Source of the DNA: Anthoceros angustus
Lineage: Eukaryota; Streptophyta; Anthocerotopsida; Anthocerotales; Anthocerotaceae
DNA length: 64,000 nucleotides
Direction: 5' to 3'
NCBI GenBank assembly: GCA_010909165.1
Contig: VJWM01000182.1
Location: forward strand, 310,001 to 374,000
Both the position numbers and the translations under genes were made by a program. The notes below the pieces were generated by a model. The model was given only the letters and a program-made list of their open reading frames with translations. It ran no database searches and was not told where the DNA came from. The stretch's first letter is position 1; every line of letters begins with the position of its first letter. This document shows, one piece after another, positions 21,419 to 36,626 of this stretch.

Positions 21419-22282
21419 GAAGGTGTGAGCATCAGAAAAAGGTCTTGAAGGAGCAAGACCAGCTGGGAATCCCCATACCCATGCGAGAGAGAGCGGGTCG
21501 ATGATGCTCGTCAAATCGAGGAGAAGAGACGCTGTGCCTGATGAAAACTTCGCCACCAACCGTCAATTTCTTTGCTTTCAAATTCAAATACGATTCAGCG
21601 GATTCTGCTTAGCTCAAGACTGGGATTACGTTTACGTGGATCTGGGAAGCAGCTACGAGTCCTGCCAAGCAGGACACGCGGCCAGGCCACTTGGCATCAC
21701 AGGACCCACTTCCGGACCGCGTGGTGCCCGCTCAGGGGCCAGCAGAATGGAGCGGAGCAGAGCAGAGCAGAGCAGAGAACAGGAGGCCTGCATCACCCCA
21801 TTCCTCCTTCTTGGAGTGTCAATGGCGGAAGGAGGGAAGGAAGTAATAAGGAAGGTGTGAGCATCAGAAAAAGGTCTTGAAGGAGCAAGACCAGCTGGGA
21901 ATCCCATACCCATGCGAGAGAGAGCGGGTCGATGATGCTCGTCAAATCGAGGAGAAGAGACGCTGTGCCTGATGAAAACTTCGCCACCAACCGTCAATTT
22001 CTTTGCTTTCAAATTCAAATACGATTCAGCGGATTCTGCTTAGCTCAAGACTGGGATTACGTTTACGTGGATCTGGGAAGCAGCTACGAGTCCTGCCAAG
22101 CAGGACACGCGGCCAGGCCACTTGGCATCACAGGACCCACTTCCGGACCGCGTGGTGCCCGCTCAGGGGCCAGCAGAATGGAGCGGAGCAGAGCAGAGCA
22201 GAGCAGAGAACAGGAGGCCTGCATCACCCCATTCCTCCCTTCTTGGAGTGTCAATGGCGGAAGGAGGGAAGGAAGTAATAAG
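21419..22282. repeat. recent tandem duplication, about 431 bp x 2, holding lectin 3' scraps
   Basis: Units 21419-21850 and 21851-22282 are identical apart from single-base indels (near 21477/21905 and in a cctcc/cctccc run). Each unit contains, on the minus strand, a lectin 3' fragment (21461-21541 and 21893-21972; LLLDLTSIIDPLS resembles the LDLLSIINPLS strand of copy 1) plus a GAGCA microsatellite. The near identity means the duplication is young or an assembly artefact. Confidence 0.85.
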
Positions 22283-22383
22283 GAAGCAAGGTAGGAAAAG
22301 GCTGTTGGAAGCATCACTTGGCTCGGCTTCTGAATCAATGGTCCAGGAGGACTGTACAGATCCAAACTAGTGCTGGACTGACG

Positions 22384-24885
22384 ATGGATTCCTGCTGCTC
22401 CTGCTTCACCACCCGCGTTGAGTCAGGCGTTTTTGTGGGCAGATCCGCCACCCGTTTGCATGTCGGAAAAGTGTCTCGTCGTCCACCTGCTGCCAGTGCG
22501 TGCAGTGCAGGCATCGGCAATGAGGTCCCAGTCATCTGTAACTCCACCACTCGCAATGCCTTGCGCAGCACCACGTCCTGTGTGAGCAGCAGGAGCAGGA
22601 GCAGGACACACGGTGAGGCAGTTCGAGGCAAAGTGAGAGACCGACGTCAGGGACTACCACATGGGTCTCGCTCCGGGAGCGCACTGCAGTGCTTGGGCCC
22701 AAGAAAGGAGGTCGAGCAAGATCGTGCGGCCGTCCAGGTCGACGGCATCGAGCTGGACGAGGGCCTGTTGTTGGAGTGCTTGAAGAAGATAGACTCGTCC
22801 CAGCAGGAGCTGACAAATCTGTTGAAGGAGGTGTGCCACCAGGTGGCCACGGACACGGATTGTCCCGCCGAAACGGGCGCTGGAGGAACGGGGTTTTTGG
22901 AAGGGATTGGATTCTTGGCGCCACCTTCTTCCGCGCGCTCGTCTTGTTCGTGTGAGTCAGCAGGCCTGGTGCATGCGGAGAGCCAGCCGCATTGTTTTGG
23001 AGGACAGTCGGTTTCCGATCCGCCTCGGGAGGATCTGGACTACTCTTACTCTGACAACTACGACAGCGACATGGAGCAGCAGCGGAAGGAAGAGGGAGTA
23101 GCTGGAGATTCCAGTTTGGAGCAGGGAGGGGATGCCGGCGGCACCAAGTCCCCTCAGGTTCTGGAGCAGCTCACGGCCACCTTCAGTGACCTGGACTCGG
23201 CCCTTGGTGACATCAACTCGTCGCTCAAGCAGCTCAACTTCTCGCCGGCCGACTCCAGAGTCTTCTCCTCTCCCGACGAGGTGAGCTCCATGCCGGAGGA
23301 GGTGAATTTCTCCTCCAACCACCCCTACGATCCGCACAGGCCGAGTTTCAGCCCGCTGCTTCCGGAGAGCTACAGGCCGTATCCCTCCTTCGAGGGCTGG
23401 TTCATCAGGCTGCTGGATCCGGAGGAGCGGCTGAGTGTGGGATTGATCATGGCCACCAATTATGCCACCAACGAGAGCCAGGTTACGCTGCTCTATTGCC
23501 CCTCCACCTTCCAGCCTCCTCCTACTCCCAGTGCGGAAGCACGCAGGGAAGATCCGGAACCGTCGGGGTATGATGATACAGCGGATCCAAGTCGAGTGCC
23601 AGCTAAAACCATTGCAGTGGCTGGCATGACAAAGGTGCGTTTCTCTCCAGGCTTTCACCGCTACATGTATCCATCATGGGGCCAGCAGGCCCATGGCGTT
23701 ATGCATCTTTGATTGGCTACGCAGGAGGCACGCTTCACCCAACTCCAACACGATGCCCAAGCTGAGAACAAGGATGCGAGCGCATGTGGAATTGCAGGAT
23801 TTGAATGGGAAGCCCATGGGCTCGGCAAGATTACAGCCAAGCCTCACGAGACCAATATAGATGTGGCTGTTGGAGGCTACCACTTCAAAGCCCATCTCAC
23901 CAAAGAGGTACTGCTGTATGCACAATCTCAATCTTTCAACTCAACCGTAGGCTCATCGATTGCTTCATGAACGTGATTGTCACCTCCTGTAAACACGTAC
24001 CTGTAGATAATGTGGAACGAGGAAAAGTCCGAGGCTGGCCCCGAAGGTTGGGCAAGGAAAGTACCTCTCTTCCCTACTCACTGGTATGTCTACAGTCTAG
24101 GATCGACAGCCCAGTACGAGCTCACAAACTCGGAAGCGGGGATCCACCACAAGGGCACTGGGTTTGCACATCAAGAGAAGAACTGGGGTGAGACATTCCC
24201 TGCTGGCCATGTTTGGCTGCAGGCTATGTCACCCAACAACGACGCGCAGGTAGCCATCACACTTCCATACGCAAGGCATGTGGAACAGGCTCTAACGGAA
24301 GCACTCCTCTCTGGCAGCTGGTACTCTCAGGCGCTTACTTCCATGGTCCGGGTGGTCTGAAGCTGCCGTATGTGTTCGCTGGAGGTCTCCGGTTGCCTAC
24401 CATCAAGCTGGACCTGCGAACCAACGACCCTGGAACCGTCTTCAAGGACTTCAAAGTGTCACCCCTCGATGGCTACTTCGAAGTAACTGCAGTCACAGCG
24501 TCACATACCGTTGTGGTGGGTGTTACCCTCTCTCGTCCTTACCCACCTTTCCCCACCACCCTTCCATGCATGACCTGTGTGCTCCCTCATGGCATGGCAG
24601 GTCAAGGGCTCTGCTCCACCATCTACTTTCTCCAACGCCATCCTGGCGCCCATCGGCAAAGTAGACTGGAAGCCCGCCTGTCGAGAATCTTACCTGGCTC
24701 AAGCCGAGGTCGAAATTTACGAACACATAGCGTGGGGAATCGTGGGCAAGGAGAAGCTGGTAGAGACACGAAGCTTCAGCTATGCTGCACTGGAGTTCGG
24801 AGAAGACATGCTGGAGAAAGCTCGGCAGCAGCTGCAGGAAGAGGCTGAGGAAGAGGAGGGACGGAGTCGAGAATTGACGGCCTGA
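22384..24885 (+). CDS. tocopherol-cyclase-like plastid protein (PF14249-like)
   Basis: Five exons by splice consensus and frame: 22384-23634, 23725-23907, 24007-24249, 24318-24515, 24601-24885, giving about 719 residues. Residues 1-100 are Ser/Arg/Ala-rich and suit a plastid transit peptide. A Ser/Glu/Asp-rich disordered region follows (about 100-330). From about 335 the sequence parallels tocopherol cyclase: a FEGWFIRLLDPEE start motif, HETNIDVAV, then GFAHQEKNWGETFPAGHVWLQ, which matches the EKNWG-FP-W-Q core of VTE1, and near the C terminus CRESYLAQAEVEIYEH, like the CRDSCYGEL strand. The Glu-rich tail may form a helix. VTE1 makes the chromanol ring of vitamin E; whether this divergent member does so is not known. 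The start is the first in-frame ATG. The next gene begins 145 bp downstream on the same strand. Confidence 0.7.
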
Positions 24886-25030
24886 CAGACATACCAATGT
24901 TGTAGATGACGTAGCTGGTAGACACAGCACCTCCTGTACACATGTGCCATAACTCTCTTCAGTGTGCATAGCCTACTCCACTGGCGAGTCAGAACTGACC
25001 TAGACGATCGAGCCGCGCGTTTTTTCGAAC

Positions 25031-28000
25031 ATGCACCATGCCAGTAGTATTCACGCCTGCTTTGGGCACCAGCAAGTCCTACCGGACTTGGAAAGGCAGA
25101 GCCGGCCTGTAGCTGCGATGCGATATGCCGGCAGGCTGCTATCGAGCATCGCGTCATTGCCCTCTGATTGCTTGGCAGCAGCGCAAGCAGCACCGCGCGC
25201 ACCCGTGATCCGGCGGCCCTGCTTCCAGAAGCTCTCTGCTGGCAAGGCTGCCCCTTTCGGCAGCTCACGCTACCGGGTGCCGGCTCGCTGCCGGGCGGCA
25301 GAGGCGGAATCGGCGTCGTCTGAGTACCTTTTGTCGCTGCCCTCGCTCCCCATGGCCTCCGAGGAGGATGTCGGAATTCTCTGCTACACCAATTCCGTGC
25401 CCGGCTTCCAAGGGATTCTCAAGCAAAGGTGGGGAATTCGGCTCTCTGTGTGGGAGCGTGCAATGCTGTGCGGTGAACTCACCTGGCATGAATTTCCTTT
25501 CAGGTATGCGGATTTCATAGTGAACGAAGTGGACTTGAACGGGGATGTGGTTCACCTCACAGACCTGGAAGCCCCTGCTGACGAGGTATGAAGGGTTTCA
25601 AGAGTCTTGGAGTCGTGAAGGATTCCGAATTCCTTGCCACTCCGCGCTTACAGGTGTTGGCTACCTGTGTGGCAGATCACCAATGCTGAAAATTCGACCG
25701 CGCCAAGCGTAGCAGCGCTGGAGAAGGAGAATGGCAGTCAGGAAGACGGGTTGGATGTGGTGCAATCTAACGCAGTGCTTCTCGAGGAGTTCAGGGCTCT
25801 TGCAGGTGCCTCTAATGCGGAGCTTTTGGAGAAGACGCTTGCCGCCATAAGCTCGGGAGAAGTGGATGAGCTTTCGCCGATTGTGCTTGAACCTGATTCG
25901 GACAAGGCGCATCGCACCGTAAGACTTCTGTTTTGCTTCGTCGCACCGTCTTGTTCGGGTTAAATGTTGTGCTCATCACTTGTGGTGGATGTGAACGCTC
26001 CAGGCGGTCCATAACTTCTTCAAGAGCCGTGTACCGTCGTTGGTTACAGACACTGTGGATGGGCCGGACCAGACATCCAAGTGCATCCGTGTTAGGTACT
26101 GCGTGAGCAAACAGCAGAGGAGAGGGATGAGGGACAATGGGAGCGGAAAGAAACGGGGCAACGATTGGAGGAATAGGCCTGGTGACAGAAAGCGGCAGAA
26201 GGAAGACCAACCGTTTGATAAGAGAGGCTCAGACAGCTGGCCGATAGATCGTGAGAAACATTTGCAGTGAGTCACCGAATACTTTCCAGGGCGTCATGTC
26301 TAGGCTGAGCATTGCTTCCCTACAGGCATCTCATAATAGTCTCTCTTCTGCTCGTGCATCATCAGGTTCTATTTGTATAAGGAGAATAAGGACACACAAG
26401 ATGCGCTCTCAGTGATAGGACGAATGCTAGGAGTGCAGGTAAGCTGGCCATTTGGGAGTTCAGAGGCTGGATGCTGGCTTTGGAGGAGCATTCGAGTGCC
26501 CAGGCACCGACAATCGTGTCAAGTGATAATCCTGGTTTATTGCAGTCTAAATCCTTTGGTTTTGCTGGAACAAAGGACAAGAGAGCTGTCACGACTCAGA
26601 GGGTATGCCCTGCAATCATCTTTGTGATACTGATTGCTCCGTTCTGCTTGTCGTTGCCCACACCCTGCAGTACGCCCGTACTCTCAAGTATTTATGTGCC
26701 TCTCCTCTACTTTCAGCTGGCTGACATGGGTGTATGGCTGCAGGCAACTGTTTTCAAGCAGAGCGCAAAGAAGCTGGCTGCTTTGAATGATAGACTGTTT
26801 GGAATAAAGGTTGGAAACTTCAGGTGAGGATTTTCAAGTTTCGAGCAATATAGAAAACTGTGTCCTCTGCTCTTGCCTGATCATATCCTCATCTCTAGTA
26901 TGGCTTGTGTGATCCAGCTATGTGAAGGAGGGACTGGTCCTTGGTCAACTATCCGGAAATCGCTTTTCTATTACACTTCGGTAAGCCCACCTCACATGTG
27001 CAGTTGCTGTGCTCTTATGTGTCCCTTAGTATGTGGTTCTTATCAAGTGCAATTGCAGTGGTGTTGTTGCAGACACGGATGATGCAGTTATTCAAGCTGC
27101 TGAAGGGCTCAACAAGAGCGGTTTCATCAATTATTTTGGCCTGCAGGTACCTACCTTTCCTTGTATCTTAGTTCTCCAAGTGTCATCGTGGGCTGAGGAC
27201 TTGGGTCTTCACTCTTTAGGGTAAAGACCCAAGTCCCAAGACTCTTTAGATCCTTGCATGTAACCCAAAGTTCAGACATGAGGGGCGGGATACTGTATTC
27301 TTTTGCAGTTTTCCCTTGAATGTGCAGTTGAGTCAATGTGGCTTCTGTTGTCAGTTCTAAGGTATTTTCTTGGTCAGCGCTTCGGAAGTGGATCCGTAAC
27401 AACACACTCGGTTGGAGCTGCCCTATTTCGGGGGGAGTGGAAAGCAGCTGTGGAGCTTATTCTGTCACCGAGAGAGGGAGATATCCTTATTTATTTGCTT
27501 GACTGTGTGCACACACATTGATTTTCACCGGAATGCATTGTATTTTCGGGCTGCTTGTTTGAATATCCGTGGTTATGGTTGCTTGCCTTTTACCTCAAGT
27601 GCACAGATTCCAGCGATTGCAGAAGCTCGAAATTACTACAAGAAAACAAAGAACATTGAGGGGACCTTGATCCGGATGCCTCGATACCTGCTGGCAGAGA
27701 GGGCAATTGTAAGTACACGGGCCTCCTGGTTTGGCGCTATTGAGCTTGATTGCTGTCAGTGCTTATGTTGCAGGTCATGCTTCAACAATCTGTTCCAGCT
27801 TAGAGGGTTCATTTTGGTCCAATGTGGTCCATGCTGCCTGCAGCTTGTCAGCTTGAAGAAAAGCCCAGGAAATTACCTCCAAGCGATTACGGCTATCCCT
27901 AGACCAATTCGGCTCTTGTAAGTTCTGGTTCTTCTTTCTCATGTTTCCTTGCGAGCACTTTAAGGGTCCACATAGGACCAGTTGGCAGGCCCTGATCTTG

Positions 28001-29497
28001 CTTGTCATTTATCAACAGGTATGTACACAGCTACCAGAGCTTCCTCTGGAATCATGCTGCTAGTTTTCGAGCTACAAAATATGGTACAGCTATGGCTTCC
28101 ATGGGGACCTACTTGGGGTGGAGCCAGCATGTGTCACTTCTTCTCAGATGTGATTGCCTGCTACAGGTGTGGAGAATGTTGTTGAAGGGGACGTGGTCTG
28201 GTCAGAGGAAGTCGATGTGAACACTGCCAGTGAAGCGTTGAAAGAGGATGCTGACCACGTTACTATTGATGAGGGGATGGGTACAATAGACTCTGATGTC
28301 ATATTGGGTGACACTGATTTTGCGGGAGATGCACCTGGGCAACATCGACAAGCAAAAGTAGAGATTTGATGCAATTACAAGCACCGATTACTCTAGGTTG
28401 ACAAGTATCTCCTGTTGTAGTCTAACTTCCTTTAATAGCTTGTGACAGCTGAAGATGTTTCATCCGGGAAGTACAGCATTCGAGATGTTTTACTGCCTTT
28501 ACCAGGGTATGTGTGTGTCCCACATATGGGTACTCAATCCTTAGTGAAGTGAGTACTTGTCCCCATTGCGTGCCTAAAAGGATGTGTTTGTGAGAAAATG
28601 AGTCAAGGTGCTGGCATTTGCAGGTCAATGATCTTGTACCCAGGAAATGAAACAGCGGACGTGTACCAGGAGCTGGCCACCAAGGTTGGGTTTTGTTTGA
28701 TACTATCTATCGAAGTCTTTAAGTGTTGCTGTTGCAGACAGGTGTGTCCGACACTGACACCGTTCCTTTTTCAGGACTCATTGGACTTGAAGGCTAGCAA
28801 GCATAATGTCAAGTAAATTCTTTTGCTCTTGAGCTTGCTGCCGAGTCATTTTTCTGTAGTACATTATCAGTGGTGGATGTCAGGGGCGTCAATTAGTGGG
28901 AGATGGATCATGAACTCTCTCCAACTCGTGCTTGGAATGCAGGGAGTTCTCTATCACCAGTGTGGCTGGAGGCTATCGACATCTTTTGCAAAGGCCTATA
29001 GAGCTAGAGTGGTGAGTTAGTGGTGTTTTTCCGTGAATGCCCTCAGCTTCATGGTGGTGGTGGTGTGATGCAAACAGCCACAAACGTGGATGTTGGCTGA
29101 TGGCAGGAAGCTTGTAAAGTACTCAGACCCAACAATAGCACTGGCCGAAACAGACTTGGACACGATCGTGAAGAAAGGAGGGGCAGCACCCCGCCCTAGC
29201 CACGACCACAGCGGCGTCGGGACTGAAGCAGGTTCAGCAGATCAGAAAAGGGCATTGCAGCTGAGCTTCACACTTCCGTCGTCGTGCTATGCGACAATGG
29301 TGATTCGCGAACTTTTGAAGACATCAACATCGGTGAGCCATGGCCTTGCCCCTCCCACTCGTGGTCCCAATTGTGTTTCTTCAAGGTTGGTGAGCCCAAG
29401 TGCCTTGCCATGCACGCAGGTCGCTTTCCACAAGAGTCTGAACCCAAGCCACCAAGATGACGAGGCCCCAGCTGTTGATGGGAGTGCAGTACCGTAA
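25031..29497 (+). CDS. PUS7: tRNA/RNA pseudouridine synthase, TruD/PUS7 family
   Basis: Twenty exons give about 807 residues: 25031-25428, 25504-25585, 25676-25918, 26004-26266, 26366-26438, 26546-26602, 26744-26823, 26918-26980, 27059-27146, 27378-27480, 27605-27708, 27844-27917, 28019-28083, 28167-28357, 28439-28506, 28624-28684, 28775-28812, 28943-29011, 29107-29332, 29420-29497. Frame is kept at every junction. The enzyme isomerises uridine to pseudouridine. The catalytic Asp lies in GFAGTKDKRAVTTQ, and the family blocks GILKQRYADFIVNEVD, LGQLSGNRF, YFGLQRFG, PGNYLQA and YVHSYQSFLWN are all present. An acidic insert (exon 14) interrupts the insertion domain, and a basic linker (exon 4) precedes the catalytic part. 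The first 90 residues look like an organelle-targeting peptide; a second ATG at 25118 would shorten it. The intron after exon 10 is AT-AC. Confidence 0.88.
27197..27236. repeat. intronic hairpin in the PUS7 gene
   Basis: Within the intron 27147-27377, arms GGACTTGGGTCTT (27197-27209) and AAGACCCAAGTCC (27224-27236) pair perfectly over 13 bp around a 14-nt loop. Confidence 0.85.
27481..27604 (+). other. U12-type AT-AC intron of the PUS7 gene
   Basis: The intron starts ATATCCTTAT, the minor-spliceosome donor consensus, and ends CAC. A branch-site-like CCTTTTAC stands about 10 nt before the end. Splicing G|AG across it gives ...SPREG-E-IPAIAEARNYYKK, which matches the family, whereas no GT donor in this region keeps the frame. 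The other 18 introns of the gene have GT-AG ends. Confidence 0.85.
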
Positions 29498-31058
29498 TGG
29501 GCCTCCCGCCACTGGCAGGAATGTTGCATGGGTTCTTGCTTTGGAGATGAGACGTGTTGGAGCCCAGCGGACATGGATTAGGTTAGAAAAGGAGAGGTGT
29601 GTGTGAGAGAGTTGCCCCTAGGCCAAGCCTAGCCTAGGGGGGCAGAGACAGTGGTTAGCGCTGTTGTGGATGGGAAATGTTTGATGAGGGCCTGACAGAC
29701 TACAAGACAAGACATTCAGACAAGGCAAGGCAGGTGGTTGCCGGCGAAAAAGGAGGAGCCACGGCGTGGCGCGATGTTTCCCTTGTTCCTCTCTCAGGTA
29801 TGTAGAAGATAACAGTAATCACTCCACGCCAAGCAGGTGGCTTTTGGATTATCGCGGACGCGGCGTCCTGCTGCTGGCTTCCTTTTATGTAGCTGGTTGA
29901 GCCACAATTACGGGATGTGGGGCTGTGGAAGTTGTGAGCAATGCTGCCATGCTGATCTCTTAGTAGCCATCCGATACCCGACATGCACCGCTTTGTTTAC
30001 GTCCGTGGGAGTTTAGCTCGCACTCGAAATTGAATTTGGCAATAAACCTGTCACCGAAGCTGCGCAGGCTCGGGCGCAGGGCACAGGCCCGGGGCCAGTG
30101 GACGAGCCCGAGTTCAGGCAAGTCTCTTCTTTCTCGCCTGATGCTCTTCTGGTCCCTGCTGTTCCCCGCTCCGCTCCTCTCCGCTCTTCCCTGCCTGCCT
30201 TTTATCCTGCCTGCCTTCCTCCCAGTCTTCCTTCCTCCATCGCCCATCCCCTCCGTGGGGTGAGCCCCGCCGCCCGCCCCGTGGCCGCTGTCCCCGCCGC
30301 CGGAAGGCAGCCAGCAGGAGCAGCAAAAGGAGAAGGAGAAGGGGAAGGGGAAGAGGAAGAGGAAGAGGAAGAGGAAGCGGAAGAGGAAGAGGAAGAGGAT
30401 GCAAGCACCCGGAGGTGCGGCTGGGCTCGCACCCCGGGCGGCAGCAGGTGTTGCTCCCCTCTCTGTCTCTGCGCGCCCACCGGCCTCGCCATTTCCTCTG
30501 TACAGGCTTTGATCTCCTCCTCCCTTGCTGGTGCCAGCAGGCAGAGCGCGGGTGTAACTGCCGCGCCGCGGCGGTGAGCAGGCAGCACAGCACAGCACAG
30601 CACAGCGCAGCTAGGGAGCAACATTCAGGCAGCACCGTGGTGGCAATTGCCTCCAATTCGGGCGCGGTAGCGGCATCCCAGCCTGGCAGCCCTGTCGCTT
30701 CTTGACGACGCCACGGGCCGGCACGAGGCCAGGCGAGCAGAGGAGAGGGCAGCAGGAGCAGCCGGGGCATGCTCGTCCCTGCACGCCGCAACGCTGGGGG
30801 ACAGGCTGCTCGTCGCTCAATGTCCCGGCCTGGGCGCTGCCTGCTGGGGGCCGCAGCAGCACCCTAGCGCCATTGCGGCCGCCCCGGGCCCGGGCCCGGG
30901 CCAGGACGCCCTTCACCAGCAGCAGCAGCTCGAGAGCACAGCGGCAGCAGCGGCGGCGGCTGCAGCCTGGTGGGCCCGGCCCGGCAGCAGAGTCTGGAAA
31001 AGTGGAGGGCGCCTGGGGAGTGAGCGAGCCTTGGAATGGGGGCCGGCCCGGGAGGAAG
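29498..31058. other. intergenic and GC-rich 5' region of the glutamate dehydrogenase gene
   Basis: No gene is recognised. A GGAAGA/GAAGAG purine microsatellite lies at about 30325-30400 and an ACAGC repeat at 30586-30605. The GC-rich DNA from about 30700 is probably promoter and 5' leader of the gene at 31059; it is open in frame without an ATG. Confidence 0.5.
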
Positions 31059-34949
<3,891 letters not shown>

Positions 34950-36626
34950 ACCATGGCTGACATGATGCTCCTGGTAGCGGATCTCCACTGGGACAAATCA
35001 AGAGCTCCTTGTGACAGCCTTTAGCCCATTACTCCTGTTGGAAAGAATGGTCATCTCAGGCCTCTAGTGCTCATATGATGAAGCAGGTGATGAGCGATGC
35101 CCTACAAAAAGTGCATGTGAGTTAGGGCCCTTTACACCTGAGATGTAGGCTGATGTGAGACCAGACATGCGGCGAAGGAGTTGTGGGTGTTGAGGGCAGG
35201 CAGGTCATACCGATAAAAGGCAAACGTGAGACGGGATGCTTCTTGTACAGAAACATGGTGTACCTTGGGCATGGGCTGCCTACTCCGTCAAGGACAGGTG
35301 CATCATCCCATTCATTCCAGATGTGCCTGTTTGAGCTTCAGGAAGATATTCAAGGGGTTGCAATGGCAGCAACATTGCGAAGAAAGCGTCCATAACCAGC
35401 GTATGTGTTCATATTGATTGTAGAATATTGTGGAGAAGTCCATTGTTTCGAATGAGTTCAGTAGCAGTGGTGATCTACACGGCAGATTGTGTAGGAGAAG
35501 CTGGCCATTTGTTTGTTGCAAGCTGAAATGGCCAGTTGTATGAGTAGGCAGGCAGACCCATTTCCAGTGTGAAGGCGCTGGGAAGATGATGAGAAGCAGG
35601 ATGTTGTAAATTGCCGGGTGGTGAAATGTGCGCTGCTGTATTGAAGAGGTGGTTGTGCATCCATGATTCCATACGTGGTGCGGGCTGTGTGGCCGTCCGT
35701 GAAAGTCAAAGTCGTTCCTGTAGCCGTTGCGAATTGGCATGCCACTAGTGTACAGTACGCCGTCATCGATGCGCAGTGATCTTAGATGGCATCCTCTTAT
35801 TGTCCTCCTTGAGAGGCTTCCCTGTTGTTAGGTGACAGGTCCGGCTCTGATTGGTGGAGAGTCTGGTGTAACGGGAGTTTAACGTTGGTAGTTAATCTCG
35901 GGGTTCTGGAAAGTGTGGTCGACGACGCTCGAGCCCCGAGGTGATGGCGGTCGTGCTTTATCTTCTCCTGGCGGCATGCTCCTGGACGGCGGTTAAGCGT
36001 CCGCAGAGCAAGCAACGGGCGTGTGAACTTAGTAGCATGTGCAAAAGCGAGGGAGTCACGTTACCAGCTGGATCGCCTTGGCGCTCACATACATGCGAGC
36101 AAGCTTTGCCTTGTGTTGGGGTTCAGTCATCCTGTCAGTGGGTCAGTGTCACATGTACCGCCGACACCGCTAGCCAGCCAGCCAGCTGCGAGATGAGAGC
36201 GCCAGCCACTGCCCCGGCCCCGGCCCCGGCCCCAGGCGCAAGGGCGACTCGTGCGCTGCCAGCCGCAAGCCCAAGCATGTTTTGAACTTGTGAGAGAGAA
36301 GACCGAGCCCGGGGGCGAGCCCAAGACTGTCTGCCTGCCCATCATCTTCCTCGGACTTCCTCCCGCCCTTGCTTCCTGGGTGCAGCGGAGTGCGGCCGCC
36401 GCTCCTCGTCCCACCTAAGAGCTGCGAGCTGCAATGCAATGGCGGGATCCGACAAGGCAAGCTGGGCTCGCGCAACAGCACTCCGCCCACTACCAGTACG
36501 GATGGAGCTCAGCTAGTGCTGCTGCACGCTCCCGCATGCGGATGTCCTCCCCGCCTCCGATCTGAGAAGCTCGGGAGCTTCACCGGCTGCATTGCTCGCT
36601 GCTGGTGCAAGGCGTGAAGGGCCAGC
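34950..36626. other. intergenic, 3' flank of GDH and 5' region of the LRR gene
   Basis: No convincing gene. A GGCCCC repeat lies at about 36212-36232. The last 600 bp are GC-rich and probably hold promoter and leader of the gene at 36627. Confidence 0.5.

Noticed and set aside
30098-30791. Several open frames on both strands over purine-rich and GC-rich DNA
   Set aside because: They are low-complexity frames over the GGAAGA microsatellite and the GDH leader, with no family resemblance.
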